Of a DNA stretch of 64,000 nucleotides, positions 10,117 to 18,512 are shown in pieces. Under the pieces are notes generated by a model. It did not search any database. It was given only the letters and a program-made list of their open reading frames with translations, and had not been told where the DNA came from. How positions within the stretch are numbered: the stretch's first letter is position 1; the number at the start of each line of letters is the position of its first letter. The position numbers and the translations under genes were made by a program. The DNA comes from Pontibacter cellulosilyticus (lineage in GTDB: Bacteria; Bacteroidota; Bacteroidia; Cytophagales; Hymenobacteraceae), in contig NZ_JACRVF010000003.1 of NCBI RefSeq assembly GCF_014306105.1, positions 248,001 to 312,000 of the forward strand. The letters run 5' to 3'.

Positions 10117-11150
10117 AATAAGCTATAGTAACGCAACGACTCAACTATTTGCTGCACCGTTACAGGCTGATCGTACACTGCCTTGCCAATGCCGCTCAGC
10201 AATGTGCAGTTGATGGTGGTACGCGTATTTTTTTTATCTTGAAGGGCCAGTTGAGCTATACTTTGGATATCAGCCTCCGTTAACGATACCTTCTTATAAA
10301 TTGATATCAGAAACGTTTCTATCTTATCCAGCTCCTCCTGCGACAGCAGCTTATGGTATACAGATAGCCATGCCTCGCACAACATACCCACTGCTACAGC
10401 CTCACCGTGTAGCAATGCCCTTTCCGGCTTCTCCAGCAGATAGCTTTCTACGGCATGGCCAACCGTGTGGCCAAAGTTGAGCACTTTACGGTAGCCGCCT
10501 TCCAATGGATCAGCTTCAACCACTTTCGATTTTATACTTACCGAATGGCGAATCAGCTCTTCCCAGTCTTCTGTAAACAGCCCCACATGCCGCTGCGTCT
10601 GAAAAGCCTCTTTGTCGGCAATGAGCCAGTGCTTGATAATTTCGGCATAACCTGACTTTAGCTGGCGAGGCGGCAGCGTTTGCAGAAAAGCAGGGTTGAT
10701 AAACACCGCCTGTGGCTCCTGATAAACGCCAATATGGTTTTTGAGCCCATGAAAGTCTATTCCGGTTTTACCACCTACACTGGCATCTACCTGCGCCAGC
10801 AGTGTTGTAGGAACCTGCACAAAGTATAAACCACGCTTAAAAACAGCCGCACAAAAGCCACCCATATCCCCTATCACACCGCCACCCAGGTTTACCAGCA
10901 CCGACCAGCGGTCCAGGCTCAGCTCCGTCATGCGCTGCCAGATGTACTCGCAGGTTTGCAGCGTTTTATGCTCCTCGCCGCTTTGCACCTGAATCAGGTC
11001 GTGCTCCGGCAAGTATGGTTTTACTGGTGGATAACAATGGTGTAGGGTGTTTTCATCTACCATCACGGCTACCTTGGTAAAGGCACGGTTCTGTAAAAAA
11101 TCCTTCAGCTCCTGTAGCGCGCTTTGCCCTATGTGTATGGTTTCTGTCAT
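10113..11150 (-). CDS. aroB: 3-dehydroquinate synthase
   Basis: Converts DAHP to 3-dehydroquinate, step two of the shikimate pathway, using NAD and a divalent metal. 345 residues. Seen: the NAD-binding glycine-rich LGGGVIGDMGGF near residue 95, PTTLLAQVDASVGGKTG near 117-133, the metal-ligand Glu in SGYAEIIKHW near 170, and the metal-ligand histidines in NFGHTVGHAVE near 227-237 and in LLHGEAVAVGM near 248. Lies 87 bases after the aroF fusion gene and overlaps aroA by 4 bases, all on the minus strand. Confidence 0.96.
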   Translation of the reverse strand: MTETIHIGQSALQELKDFLQNRAFTKVAVMVDENTLHHCYPPVKPYLPEHDLIQVQSGEEHKTLQTCEYIWQRMTELSLDRWSVLVNLGGGVIGDMGGFCAAVFKRGLYFVQVPTTLLAQVDASVGGKTGIDFHGLKNHIGVYQEPQAVFINPAFLQTLPPRQLKSGYAEIIKHWLIADKEAFQTQRHVGLFTEDWEELIRHSVSIKSKVVEADPLEGGYRKVLNFGHTVGHAVESYLLEKPERALLHGEAVAVGMLCEAWLSVYHKLLSQEELDKIETFLISIYKKVSLTEADIQSIAQLALQDKKNTRTTINCTLLSGIGKAVYDQPVTVQQIVESLRYYSLL

Positions 11151-11237
11151 TCTGGGTTAGTGAGTTAGAGAGTATGGGAGTTAAAAAGCCGTTCTTGCTG
11201 CAAAACAACAATCAACAATTTAACCATCAGCAATTAA

Positions 11238-12323
11238 TTACTCCTCGTTTAGTATCTGAGTTTGCTTACGAATAGATTCAACGTGGATCAGCTTGTACAG
11301 TTCAGCCACAAAATCAGGGTTGATTCCTGCTTCTTCGGCCCAATCGGCACGGCTCCTGAAAATCTCTTTCCAGCGCTCCAGTTGCAGTACTTGCACGTTG
11401 TTCTGCTTTTTATACTCACCGATCTGCTCTACCAGCGCCATGCGTTTGGCTAATGCGGCAATAATATCATGGTCAGCGGCATCTATCTGTAAACGCAATT
11501 CCTCGGCACGGTTTACCAGTTCTGCATCATCGTAATTTGTTTTGCGCACCTGCAGCTTTTCAAAGATCTCTGCAAGCCTGGCTGGTGTTACTTGCTGCTC
11601 AGAGTCACTTAGGGCATTGTCCGGGTCTGGGTGCGTCTCAATCATCACGCCATCATAACCTAAATCCAAGGCCTTCTGAGACACCTGGGAAATAAGGTCG
11701 CGGTTGCCGGCAATATGGCTCGGATCTACAATAATTGGCAAGCTCTGGAACTGCGCTTTCAACTCTATTGGAATCTGCCACACCGGCGCATTTCTATACT
11801 TCGACTTTTGGTAAGACGAAAATCCGCGATGTATGGCCGCCAGATCTGTAACTCCTGAACTATAGATTCGTTCAATAGCCCCGATCCAAAGCGCCAGATC
11901 CGGGTTTACAGGGTTCTTGATCATCACCGGCACCTGCACTCCTTTTAAGGCATCGGCAATCTCTTGCACTGCAAAAGGATTTACGGTGGTGCGTGCCCCA
12001 ATCCACAGTACGTCTATGCCATATTTTAATGCCTCCTCTACGTGCCTGGCATTGGCAACTTCTGTGGTTACACTTAAACCAAACTCCTGCTTTACACGGC
12101 TCAACCATTCCAAACCTTTGTAGCCAATGCCTTCAAAAGTATTGGGTCTTGAGCGTGGTTTCCAGATGCCTGCCCTGAATAAATGCACCTTTCCTGCAAG
12201 TGCCTGGGCTGTTTGCATTACCTGCGCTTCACTTTCTGCACTGCAAGGCCCGGCTATTTTAAGCGGCCCCTGTTCTGCTGCACGCAGCCTGGTAAAAAAA
12301 GACTCTTTATTATTAAACTTCAT
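11238..12323 (-). CDS. Bifunctional DAHP synthase / chorismate mutase
   Basis: Two enzymes of aromatic amino acid synthesis in one 361-residue chain. Residues 1-255 are a type I-beta (KDO8P-like) DAHP synthase: IAGPCSAESEAQV near 18, the RAGIWKPRSRPNTFEG stretch near 50-65, IGARTT near 107, HRGFSSY near 145 and PIIVDPSHIAGNRD near 195. Residues about 265-355 are an AroQ-type chorismate mutase: AEELRLQIDAADHDIIAALAKR followed by the EIGEYK-like helix and the RSRADWAEEAG segment. DAHP synthase first, mutase second is the arrangement usual in Bacteroidota. In such fusions the mutase part can mediate feedback by prephenate; that is family knowledge, not seen here. First gene of the aro operon. 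Confidence 0.93.
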   Translation of the reverse strand: MKFNNKESFFTRLRAAEQGPLKIAGPCSAESEAQVMQTAQALAGKVHLFRAGIWKPRSRPNTFEGIGYKGLEWLSRVKQEFGLSVTTEVANARHVEEALKYGIDVLWIGARTTVNPFAVQEIADALKGVQVPVMIKNPVNPDLALWIGAIERIYSSGVTDLAAIHRGFSSYQKSKYRNAPVWQIPIELKAQFQSLPIIVDPSHIAGNRDLISQVSQKALDLGYDGVMIETHPDPDNALSDSEQQVTPARLAEIFEKLQVRKTNYDDAELVNRAEELRLQIDAADHDIIAALAKRMALVEQIGEYKKQNNVQVLQLERWKEIFRSRADWAEEAGINPDFVAELYKLIHVESIRKQTQILNEE

Positions 12324-12510
12324 CTAATGTTGCTAATTGCCGTAAAGTTAACCTTTGTTGAGACAAATGACCACTATTTATACTTTGCAGCAGCAATAAC
12401 AGCTCCTGTAAAATTTATAGTTAGGTGGCCTTGTTCAGAACATTAAATGAGGCACTTCTGTTTCTAGTTTGGTTTTTCGCTGAAATAAAGCCTAATTGAA
12501 TCCTTAAATG

Positions 12511-12541
12511 GTTGTGAACTATACCCGAAGCAGTATCTTTG
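12511..12541 (+). promoter_or_regulatory. Bacteroidota-type promoter of the proline dehydrogenase gene
   Basis: GTTG at 12511-12514, a 19-base spacer, then TATCTTTG at 12534-12541, an exact TAnnTTTG. The ATG follows 19 bases later. This is one of the best promoter matches in the window. Confidence 0.7.
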
Positions 12542-12560
12542 CAGCGCAAAATATTATTAC

Positions 12561-13745
12561 ATGAACCCGATTACCAACGTATCTTTCGATGATACGGCCG
12601 TAGCCTTTTCATCGAAATCCGACGCTGAATTATACAAAATGTACCTGCTGTTTAAGTCTATGAACAGTAACTCCTTTGTAAAACTTGGCGGCACCCTTTT
12701 AAACACAGCCATCAACCTGCACCTGCCGGTAAACTTTATCATCAAGCCTACTATTTTTAATCACTTCTGCGGTGGCGAGACCATCGAAGAATCAGAGCGT
12801 GCCATTAAAGAGCTGAGCAAGTATAATATAGGCACCATTCTGGATTACTCTGTAGAGGGCGAGGGAAACGACAAAAGCTTTGATGCCACTCGTGATGAAC
12901 TGCTTCGCGCTATCGAGAAAGCACATGGCAACAAGAACATTCCGTTTGCGGTGTTCAAGATCACAGGTTTGATCGATATCAAGCTGCTGGAAAAGGTACA
13001 GAAAAGACAGGAGCTTTCTGTTAATGAGCGTGCTGCCTACGAACGTGGCCGCGACAGGGTGAATGAGATCTGCAAGCGTTGCTACCAGCGAGATGTGCGC
13101 GTTTTTATTGATGCAGAAGAAAGCTGGATACAGGATACGATCGATAACCTGACCTACGAGATGATGGAGCTCTACAATAAAGAGAAGGCCAACATCTACA
13201 ATACCTACCAACTTTACCGCCACGACAGACTTGATGTGCTTCAGCGCGATCACGAGAACGCTTTAAAGAACGGTTATTACCTTGGTGCTAAACTTGTACG
13301 CGGCGCCTACATGGAAAAAGAACGTAAGCGTGCACAACAAGAAGGTTACCCTAGCCCTATAAACCCAACTAAAGAAGCATCAGACAAACTATTTGATGAC
13401 GCCCTCCGCTTTTGCGTGGAGAATATTGACAGGATATCTTTCTGCAATGGTACCCACAACGAGGCCAGCTGTTATTTACTTATAGAGCTGATGGACAAAT
13501 ATGATATTGCTCCTAACGACCCGCGCGTGTACTTTGCGCAACTTTACGGCATGAGCGATAACCTTTCTTACAACCTGGCACATGCCGGCTATAACGTGGC
13601 CAAGTATGTACCCTACGGACCGGTAAAAGAAGTAATGCCTTACTTATTGCGCAGGGCAAACGAGAATACAGCCATTGCCGGGCAGAGCAGCCGCGAGTTT
13701 CAGCTGATAAGGAGCGAAATGGAGCGCCGCAAAAAGAAACGATAG
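12561..13745 (+). CDS. putA: Proline dehydrogenase (monofunctional)
   Basis: FAD-dependent oxidation of proline to pyrroline-5-carboxylate, the first step of proline catabolism. The 394-residue protein has the family signatures: FDATRDEL near 110, VRVFIDAEESWIQDTID near 180, LVRGAYMEKER near 250, FCNGTHNEAS near 296, YFAQLYGMSDNLSYNLA near 325 and VAKYVPYGPVKEVMPYLLRRANEN near the end (read here as its two halves, YVPYGPV and YLLRRANEN). Only the ProDH domain is present; there is no DNA-binding or P5C dehydrogenase part, so the second step is elsewhere. It is cytoplasmic or peripheral membrane. A good promoter precedes and a terminator follows it, so it is a single-gene unit. The symbol follows common usage for ProDH and does not imply the fused enzyme. 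Confidence 0.92.
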   Translation: MNPITNVSFDDTAVAFSSKSDAELYKMYLLFKSMNSNSFVKLGGTLLNTAINLHLPVNFIIKPTIFNHFCGGETIEESERAIKELSKYNIGTILDYSVEGEGNDKSFDATRDELLRAIEKAHGNKNIPFAVFKITGLIDIKLLEKVQKRQELSVNERAAYERGRDRVNEICKRCYQRDVRVFIDAEESWIQDTIDNLTYEMMELYNKEKANIYNTYQLYRHDRLDVLQRDHENALKNGYYLGAKLVRGAYMEKERKRAQQEGYPSPINPTKEASDKLFDDALRFCVENIDRISFCNGTHNEASCYLLIELMDKYDIAPNDPRVYFAQLYGMSDNLSYNLAHAGYNVAKYVPYGPVKEVMPYLLRRANENTAIAGQSSREFQLIRSEMERRKKKR

Positions 13746-13751
13746 ACAGAG

Positions 13752-13776
13752 AGGCCAGCGTTGCTGGCCTTTTTTA
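13752..13776 (+). terminator. Terminator of the proline dehydrogenase gene
   Basis: 8-bp stem AGGCCAGC/GCTGGCCT (13752-13759, 13763-13770), 3-base loop, then a T-run. Confidence 0.92.
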
Positions 13777-13810
13777 TGAGGAACTGCTGTTTGTAGATAA
13801 GGGCAACAAA

Positions 13811-13848
13811 AAAGCGGGACCTCGCACTTTTGTACGAGGTCCCGCTTT
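13811..13848 (-). terminator. Terminator of the small lipoprotein gene
   Basis: 14-bp perfect stem AAAGCGGGACCTCG and its complement at 13835-13848, with a 10-base loop. On the minus strand it is followed by a T-run (the A-tract at 13808-13813), so it serves the gene at 13891-14082. Confidence 0.88.
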
Positions 13849-13890
13849 GTGTTTCGAACTATAAGCTTTTCGCTGTAGTTCTTGCTTTAA

Positions 13891-14082
13891 TTACTGTACT
13901 GGAGCAACAGTAGTGTCAGCCTCAACAGCAGTAGTGTCTTCTACTACAGTCTCTTCAACAACTGGAGTCTCTTCAACAACTTCAGTCTCAACTGCTTCAG
14001 TTTCAGTAGTTGCTTCTTCGTTGTTGCAAGCTGTGAAAGAAAGAGCAAGAGCTACGATAGCGAAAGTGAATAAATTTTTCAT
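13891..14082 (-). CDS. Small acidic lipoprotein, hypothetical
   Basis: A 63-residue predicted lipoprotein. Residues 1-19 are a signal peptide with lipobox FTAC (Cys 19); the mature part is almost wholly Glu, Val, Thr and Ala in short repeats of the type VEET and VVEETVV, with two Asn after the Cys and no tryptophan, lysine or histidine. Such low-complexity acidic lipoproteins are frequent in Cytophagales; no function is known to me. It is read away from the ECF sigma factor gene, and the shared 145-base region holds an inverted repeat, so joint regulation is possible. A strong terminator ends it. Confidence 0.8.
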   Translation of the reverse strand: MKNLFTFAIVALALSFTACNNEEATTETEAVETEVVEETPVVEETVVEDTTAVEADTTVAPVQ

Positions 14083-14145
14083 TTTGTGTTTGTGATTAAG
14101 TGTTTTGGTTTCGATTTTGGAACTTCATACCGAAACCGCAGATAG

Positions 14146-14193
14146 GTAACCCAACTTTTTAAAAAAATTAAAAAAAAATTTTTCGTGGGTTAC
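14146..14193. promoter_or_regulatory. Inverted repeat between lipoprotein and sigma factor genes
   Basis: GTAACCCA at 14146-14153 and its exact complement TGGGTTAC at 14186-14193, separated by 32 bases of almost pure A/T tract. It sits in the divergent promoter region. It could be a paired operator or sigma recognition elements on both strands; there is no direct proof. Confidence 0.35.
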
Positions 14194-14227
14194 AATCCTG
14201 CCTTTAATGTATTAAAAATTGACTGGA

Positions 14228-14803
14228 ATGAAGAAGAGTTTGTATGAGACGGATGAGGCGGTGATAGATGGCATCCGGCGCGATGACGAACGAGCGCTGG
14301 CTTATCTGTACAAACTTTATTTTCCGATGATATCTCATTTTATTTTGAGTAACAGCGGAACCGATGACGAGGCCAAGGACATTTACCAGGAGGGCGTTAT
14401 TGTGTTCTATGAGAAGATCAGGGATAACAGTCTGGAACTAAGCTGCCAGATCAAAACCTACCTGTACTCTGTTTGCAGAAGGCTTTGGCTGAAGCGGCTG
14501 GCCGAAAAAGGGCGATATGCCACCAAACTGGAAGACACTGACAACTTTGTGCCCGTTGAGGAGGATACGCAGCAGCATGAAGAGCAGGAAAAGCAGTTCG
14601 GCATAATGGGAGAAGCCCTTGGGCAGCTCGGAGAACCCTGCCGCTCGTTGTTAGAAGATTATTACATAAATACTCAGCCAATGCAGGTGATTACGGAGAA
14701 GTTTGGCTATACCAACACCGATACCGCTAAGAACCAAAAGTATAAATGCCTGCAACGCCTGAAGAAAATATTTTTTGCCGCCTATAAGCCGGGTGTTGAG
14801 TAA
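14228..14803 (+). CDS. RNA polymerase sigma-70 family factor, ECF type
   Basis: 191-residue sigma factor with region 2 (DDERALAYLYKLYFPMISHF, then DEAKDIYQEGVIVFYEK and the region 2.3/2.4 equivalent around QIKTYLYSVCRRLWLK) and region 4 (LGEPCRSLLEDYY, then a helix-turn-helix MQVITEKFGYTNTDTAKNQK with YKCLQRLKK). Regions 1 and 3 are absent. ATG at 14228 fits; the frame also allows TTG at 14219. The next gene, 42 bases downstream, encodes a membrane protein whose cytoplasmic part resembles an anti-sigma factor, so the pair probably forms a regulator module. Its targets are unknown; the nearby stress and lipoprotein genes are candidates. Confidence 0.9.
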   Translation: MKKSLYETDEAVIDGIRRDDERALAYLYKLYFPMISHFILSNSGTDDEAKDIYQEGVIVFYEKIRDNSLELSCQIKTYLYSVCRRLWLKRLAEKGRYATKLEDTDNFVPVEEDTQQHEEQEKQFGIMGEALGQLGEPCRSLLEDYYINTQPMQVITEKFGYTNTDTAKNQKYKCLQRLKKIFFAAYKPGVE

Positions 14804-14845
14804 TTGGCTTAGATATTAATCGGCAGTAGCCAAATTTAGAAGAAG

Positions 14846-15931
14846 ATGTTAGAGTACCGCGCTTACGAACAGATTGAACGCTACCTGAACGGAGAGATGG
14901 CGATTGAAGAACAGCAGGCTTTCGAAGCGCTGTTGCACACCGATGTGCGCCTGTCCGAGCAAGTGCGTGAGCATAAGCAGCTACTAAACTCTCTGCAAAA
15001 GTATGGCAAACGCCAGTCGCTAAAGCAACAGCTGCAAAACATCCACACCGAAATGGAAGCCGAAACCATTGAAGCTACACCAAGTGGCTGGAAAGTATTC
15101 TGGAATCGCCACAAGCAAACTGTTGCGGTGGCCGCCAGTGTATCTATGCTATCAGTTTTCGGAACTCTTTGGAGCGTACAGCAGCTAAAAACACCAGTGC
15201 AGCAGCAAACAGCCCGTTACGTAGAGCTACGCCGCGAGGTAGAGCGACTCAAAAAAACACAGACAGCCATTATCAATGGCATCAACGACGCCAGCAAGCC
15301 TATTCCACGTGCAGCTGCTTTTAGCGGCACTGGCTTCGCTATCTCTGCTGACGGATATTTAGTTACCAGCTCCCACGTAGTAGAAGGTGCCGACTCTATC
15401 ATGATCGAGAACAAGAGCGGGTTAAAGTATAAAGTAAGCGAAGTATACCGCGACGAGATCCACGATTTGTCTATACTTAAAATTTCTGATCCTGCCTTCT
15501 CGGGTTTTGGCAAGCTACCTTATACTTTTAAAACGAATGAGTCTGACCTGGGAGAGAAAGTATTTACTTTGGGCTATCCACGCGAGGACATTGTTTTTGG
15601 CGAGGGCTCTCTGAGTTCCGGATCGGGTTTTGAAGGAGACACAACCGCCTACCAGATATCTATTCCGCTAAACCCTGGCAACAGCGGTGGCCCGTTGTTA
15701 GATGACAAAGGCAATCTTATTGGAGTAATCAGCGGCAAGCAAGCCGGACAGGAAGGCGCAGCCTTTGCTGTTAAGTCGGCCTATTTGCTTCAGATGATAC
15801 ACGAATTGCCGGCTTCCACTACCATGGCCCCAATGTCTTTACCTAAGCATAATTCACTTTTAGGTAACACAAGACCACAGCAGCTTAAAAAACTAAAAGA
15901 CTACGTTTTTGTAGTGAAGGTCTATAATTAA
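14846..15931 (+). CDS. Membrane-anchored trypsin-like serine protease with anti-sigma-like N-terminus
   Basis: 361 residues in three parts. Residues 1-90 look like the cytoplasmic part of a Bacteroidota anti-sigma protein (IERYLNGEM, EEQQAFEALLHTDVRLSEQV). Residues about 91-110 are one membrane helix. After a short coiled segment (120-142) comes an S1C/DegP-like trypsin domain: TSSHVVE (His 177), EIHDLSIL (Asp 207) and NPGNSGGPL (Ser 280) give a complete catalytic triad. There is no PDZ domain. The inferred topology puts the N-terminus in the cytoplasm and the protease in the periplasm. It follows the sigma factor gene by 42 bases, as an anti-sigma gene would. This suggests envelope stress sensing in one chain, but the link between protease and sigma control is inference. 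Confidence 0.85.
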   Translation: MLEYRAYEQIERYLNGEMAIEEQQAFEALLHTDVRLSEQVREHKQLLNSLQKYGKRQSLKQQLQNIHTEMEAETIEATPSGWKVFWNRHKQTVAVAASVSMLSVFGTLWSVQQLKTPVQQQTARYVELRREVERLKKTQTAIINGINDASKPIPRAAAFSGTGFAISADGYLVTSSHVVEGADSIMIENKSGLKYKVSEVYRDEIHDLSILKISDPAFSGFGKLPYTFKTNESDLGEKVFTLGYPREDIVFGEGSLSSGSGFEGDTTAYQISIPLNPGNSGGPLLDDKGNLIGVISGKQAGQEGAAFAVKSAYLLQMIHELPASTTMAPMSLPKHNSLLGNTRPQQLKKLKDYVFVVKVYN

Positions 15932-16088
15932 GCAGTTAACACAGTTTCTTTTTTAGCGAAAGCTTTTTCTTGGCACCTGTGCACTTCAGCCCTGAATGTA
16001 TATAGGTTAACATTTTTCGTACTGTTCCAGTTTAAATAGAGTGGGTGTGGGTTTATAAACACCTGCATATTAAACTAGAACGAAAGCT

Positions 16089-16748
16089 ATGAAAAAGAAA
16101 TTTATAACTCCGGTTGTTGCGGCAGCTGTTTTATCACTTTCGCTGTTTGGCTGTGCCAGTTCCAGCGAAACAACAGCTATGGATGAGACTACCACCATGA
16201 GTGAGACTCAGACTATGGCTGGAGAAACAGAGATGGAAACAACAGAGGCAGCCAGTAATATTTCTCTTACTAACACCGAGGAGTATGACGAAATGTTTAA
16301 GAACGTTTCTGACACAAAGCAATATGACTTGATTGCTTTAGCTAAGACCAGCCCTAACCTTTCAACTTTTGCCGCCATGGTAGAGGCCGCAGGTATAGCC
16401 AGCGCTATCACTCCTGACAAGAAATTCACCATTTTCGCACCTACTAACGAGGCATTCAGCGCTATGCCAAGAGCTGAGTTGGATAGGCTAATGAAGCCAG
16501 AGAACAAAGCCGAACTTATTAAAGTGCTGCAGCTTCACATCTTGCCAAACGAAGTTGCCTCAACCCGCTTTACGGATAATCAACGTATTAAAGCCGGTGA
16601 AGATATGTATATAAACATTGAGGTAGATAATGCGCGCGGAGTAACTGTTGGTGGGGCTAACGTAATAAAGCCAGATGTCATGGCGTCTAACGGAGTACTC
16701 CATGTAGTAGATGGAGTAATAACAACCACCTCCGGCACTACAAAATAA
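16089..16748 (+). CDS. Fasciclin (FAS1) domain lipoprotein, first of three
   Basis: 219 residues. Signal peptide with lipobox LFGC (Cys 22), then a 45-residue Thr/Met/Glu-rich spacer (TTAMDETTTMSETQTM), then one FAS1 domain of about 135 residues: H1-type motif FTIFAPTNEAFSAM, LQLHILPNEVAS, and the closing NGVLHVVDGVI. FAS1 domains mediate adhesion or matrix contacts; in bacteria they are often surface or periplasmic lipoproteins. The spacer is nearly the same as that of the next gene, so the pair is a recent duplication. The start is preceded by AAAGCT, the same context as for two other genes nearby. Confidence 0.9.
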   Translation: MKKKFITPVVAAAVLSLSLFGCASSSETTAMDETTTMSETQTMAGETEMETTEAASNISLTNTEEYDEMFKNVSDTKQYDLIALAKTSPNLSTFAAMVEAAGIASAITPDKKFTIFAPTNEAFSAMPRAELDRLMKPENKAELIKVLQLHILPNEVASTRFTDNQRIKAGEDMYINIEVDNARGVTVGGANVIKPDVMASNGVLHVVDGVITTTSGTTK

Positions 16749-16767
16749 TCACCCTTCAAAACTTATA

Positions 16768-16802
16768 GCTTGCTGTATTTCCAAAAGGAGAATACAGCAA
16801 GC
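16768..16802. terminator. Hairpin between first and second fasciclin genes
   Basis: Perfect 12-bp stem GCTTGCTGTATT / AATACAGCAAGC with an 11-base loop, 20 bases after the stop. There is no T-run, so it may be an mRNA-stabilising or attenuating hairpin rather than a full terminator. Confidence 0.6.
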
Positions 16803-16863
16803 GCTTATGTCCGGATATAAATAATATTCGGTGAATTATTTTTTAAACTTAAAACTTGAATTT

Positions 16864-17580
16864 ATGAAAAAGATAGAATTTTTAGCAATAGCATTCGCAT
16901 CTACAACACTGTTCAGTTGTGCCAGCTCTGATGAGATGAACGATACAACCGCTATGGACGATGCAACGACAATGAGCGAAACACAAGTTATGGGTGGCGA
17001 AACCGATGATATGGACAATGCCGAAGGCGTTGTAGTAGAAACAGAAGTTGTTGTACCAGTAGCTACCATTCCTCTTGCTACGCTTTCTCTTACAAACTCC
17101 GAGGAGTTGAACGACATGTTTGAGAGTATAGATGAAACCGAGCAGTACAACTTGATGGACCTGGCTAAGAAAAGCCCTAACCTGAGTACTTTTGCTTACC
17201 TGGCAGAGGCAGCAGGTATAAACGACGACCTGATGCGCGATGGAGACTTTACACTGTTCGCACCTACCAACGAGGCCTTTTCCAAACTATCGAAGCAAGA
17301 TTTAGAAATGCTTTTGTTACCTGAAAACAGAGCTAAGTTAACAGCCATACTTCAGGCGCATGTGCTGCCTTCAGAGGTAGCTTCTACTCAATTTAACTCA
17401 ACTCAGCGAATTACATTATCCGATAACCGCTACTTACCAATAACTACAACTGGTAACAATGTATCAATCGCAGGCGCAACGATAGTTGTACCAAACGTAG
17501 AGGCATCTAACGGTATGTTACATGTAGTAGACCGCGTAATTATCCCAAGTCAGGATGCCCGAGAAGGTGACTTGCGTTAA
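16864..17580 (+). CDS. Fasciclin (FAS1) domain lipoprotein, second of three
   Basis: 238 residues from ATG 16864. Signal peptide MKKIEFLAIAFASTTLFSC with Cys 19, then a spacer TTAMDDATTMSETQVM that closely copies the first gene, an extra Val/Glu-rich stretch, and a FAS1 domain: FTLFAPTNEAFSKL, LQAHVLPSEVAS, NGMLHVVDRVI. The upstream frame to 16831 adds 11 residues before the signal peptide and is rejected. Followed by a good terminator, which separates it from the third paralogue. Confidence 0.9.
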   Translation: MKKIEFLAIAFASTTLFSCASSDEMNDTTAMDDATTMSETQVMGGETDDMDNAEGVVVETEVVVPVATIPLATLSLTNSEELNDMFESIDETEQYNLMDLAKKSPNLSTFAYLAEAAGINDDLMRDGDFTLFAPTNEAFSKLSKQDLEMLLLPENRAKLTAILQAHVLPSEVASTQFNSTQRITLSDNRYLPITTTGNNVSIAGATIVVPNVEASNGMLHVVDRVIIPSQDAREGDLR

Positions 17581-17602
17581 TAAGTTATATAGCATTTAAC
17601 AA

Positions 17603-17635
17603 AAAAGCTCTCCCTTATGCCGGAGAGCTTTTTTT
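17603..17635 (+). terminator. Terminator after second fasciclin gene
   Basis: Stem AAAAGCTCTCC (17603-17613) pairing with GGAGAGCTTTT (17622-17632), 8-base loop, then further T residues. Confidence 0.9.
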
Positions 17636-17709
17636 ATTCTATATGCTTCGTATTCCATCATTTTACCGTAGAAACAGAAACAGGTTATGTATCACACAAA
17701 AACTATACT

Positions 17710-18351
17710 ATGAAAAAGAGAACGTACATCCTCCTTATACTTGGCTTCGGAGCTTTTAACATAGTTGGCTGTGCCAGTTCCGACAGCACCACAGACACAG
17801 CCATGGGCACTGAAACAGAAACAGCTATCCGGACTGAAGATGCTCCGCCAAAGGAGGCTATGGAAGCAGACACTGAAATGGAAGCCGAAGAAAAGGCAGA
17901 CGTTAATGTTTCTGCTAACAACCCTATTGGCAGCGAGTCAAGCATTGTGGCGCTCATACAGCAAAACCCAAATCTGTCTACATTCCTGGAATTGATCAGA
18001 GCAGCAAATATGGTGGTAGTACTGGAAAGCCCCGCGCCCTATACTGTTTTTGCTCCTACCAACCAGGCATTCGCAGCTTTGCCAGCGGGAACCGTAGAAG
18101 CTCTGAAAAAGACAGACGACAAGATAGAACTTAGGCGCCTTCTGCAGTCTCACATCCTCCCCAATAAGATAACAACAGCAGAAATGCGCGACAACATGCC
18201 TATGAAGACGGCCCAGGGAGAGGAGGTGATTGCCCGCAGAAAAGGTCAGATTTTAACTGTGGGCGATGCCACTGTAGTTACAGCTGATGTAAACGCATCT
18301 AACGGTGTGGTACATGTGATAGACAGAGTACTTGCACCACCTCAGAAATAA
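17710..18351 (+). CDS. Fasciclin (FAS1) domain lipoprotein, third of three
   Basis: 213 residues from ATG 17710. Signal peptide with lipobox VGC (Cys 20) followed by ASSDSTTDTAM, a Glu/Thr/Ala-rich spacer, and a FAS1 domain: YTVFAPTNQAFAAL, LQSHILPNKITT, NGVVHVIDRVLAPP. It is more diverged than the first two, but shares the CASS start of the mature protein. The start codon follows TATACT directly (TATACTATG). The longer frame from 17617 passes through the preceding terminator region and is not a credible start. Confidence 0.9.
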   Translation: MKKRTYILLILGFGAFNIVGCASSDSTTDTAMGTETETAIRTEDAPPKEAMEADTEMEAEEKADVNVSANNPIGSESSIVALIQQNPNLSTFLELIRAANMVVVLESPAPYTVFAPTNQAFAALPAGTVEALKKTDDKIELRRLLQSHILPNKITTAEMRDNMPMKTAQGEEVIARRKGQILTVGDATVVTADVNASNGVVHVIDRVLAPPQK

Positions 18352-18512
18352 TTGCCTAGCTTACCAGAATCAACCCTTTAAACTAACTGTCTTATTGCAG
18401 CACCGGTAAAGCGAGCGTAACTAAAAGGTGATGACACCGTTATTATAAACCAACAGCTAAAAAGTGTTTTTGGCTGCTATGATACACAAATTGATAAAAC
18501 TAAATAAAAGCT

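Noticed and set aside
12343-12367. Promoter for the aroF fusion gene (CAAA and TAAAGTTA on the plus strand)
   Set aside because: The spacer is only 13 bases and the -7 box ends in A rather than G.
18452-18475. Terminator before the YflT-like gene
   Set aside because: The stem CAGCTAAAAA/TTTTTGGCTG is A/T-rich, has no T-run and lies well after the previous stop; it may be only part of the 5' region.
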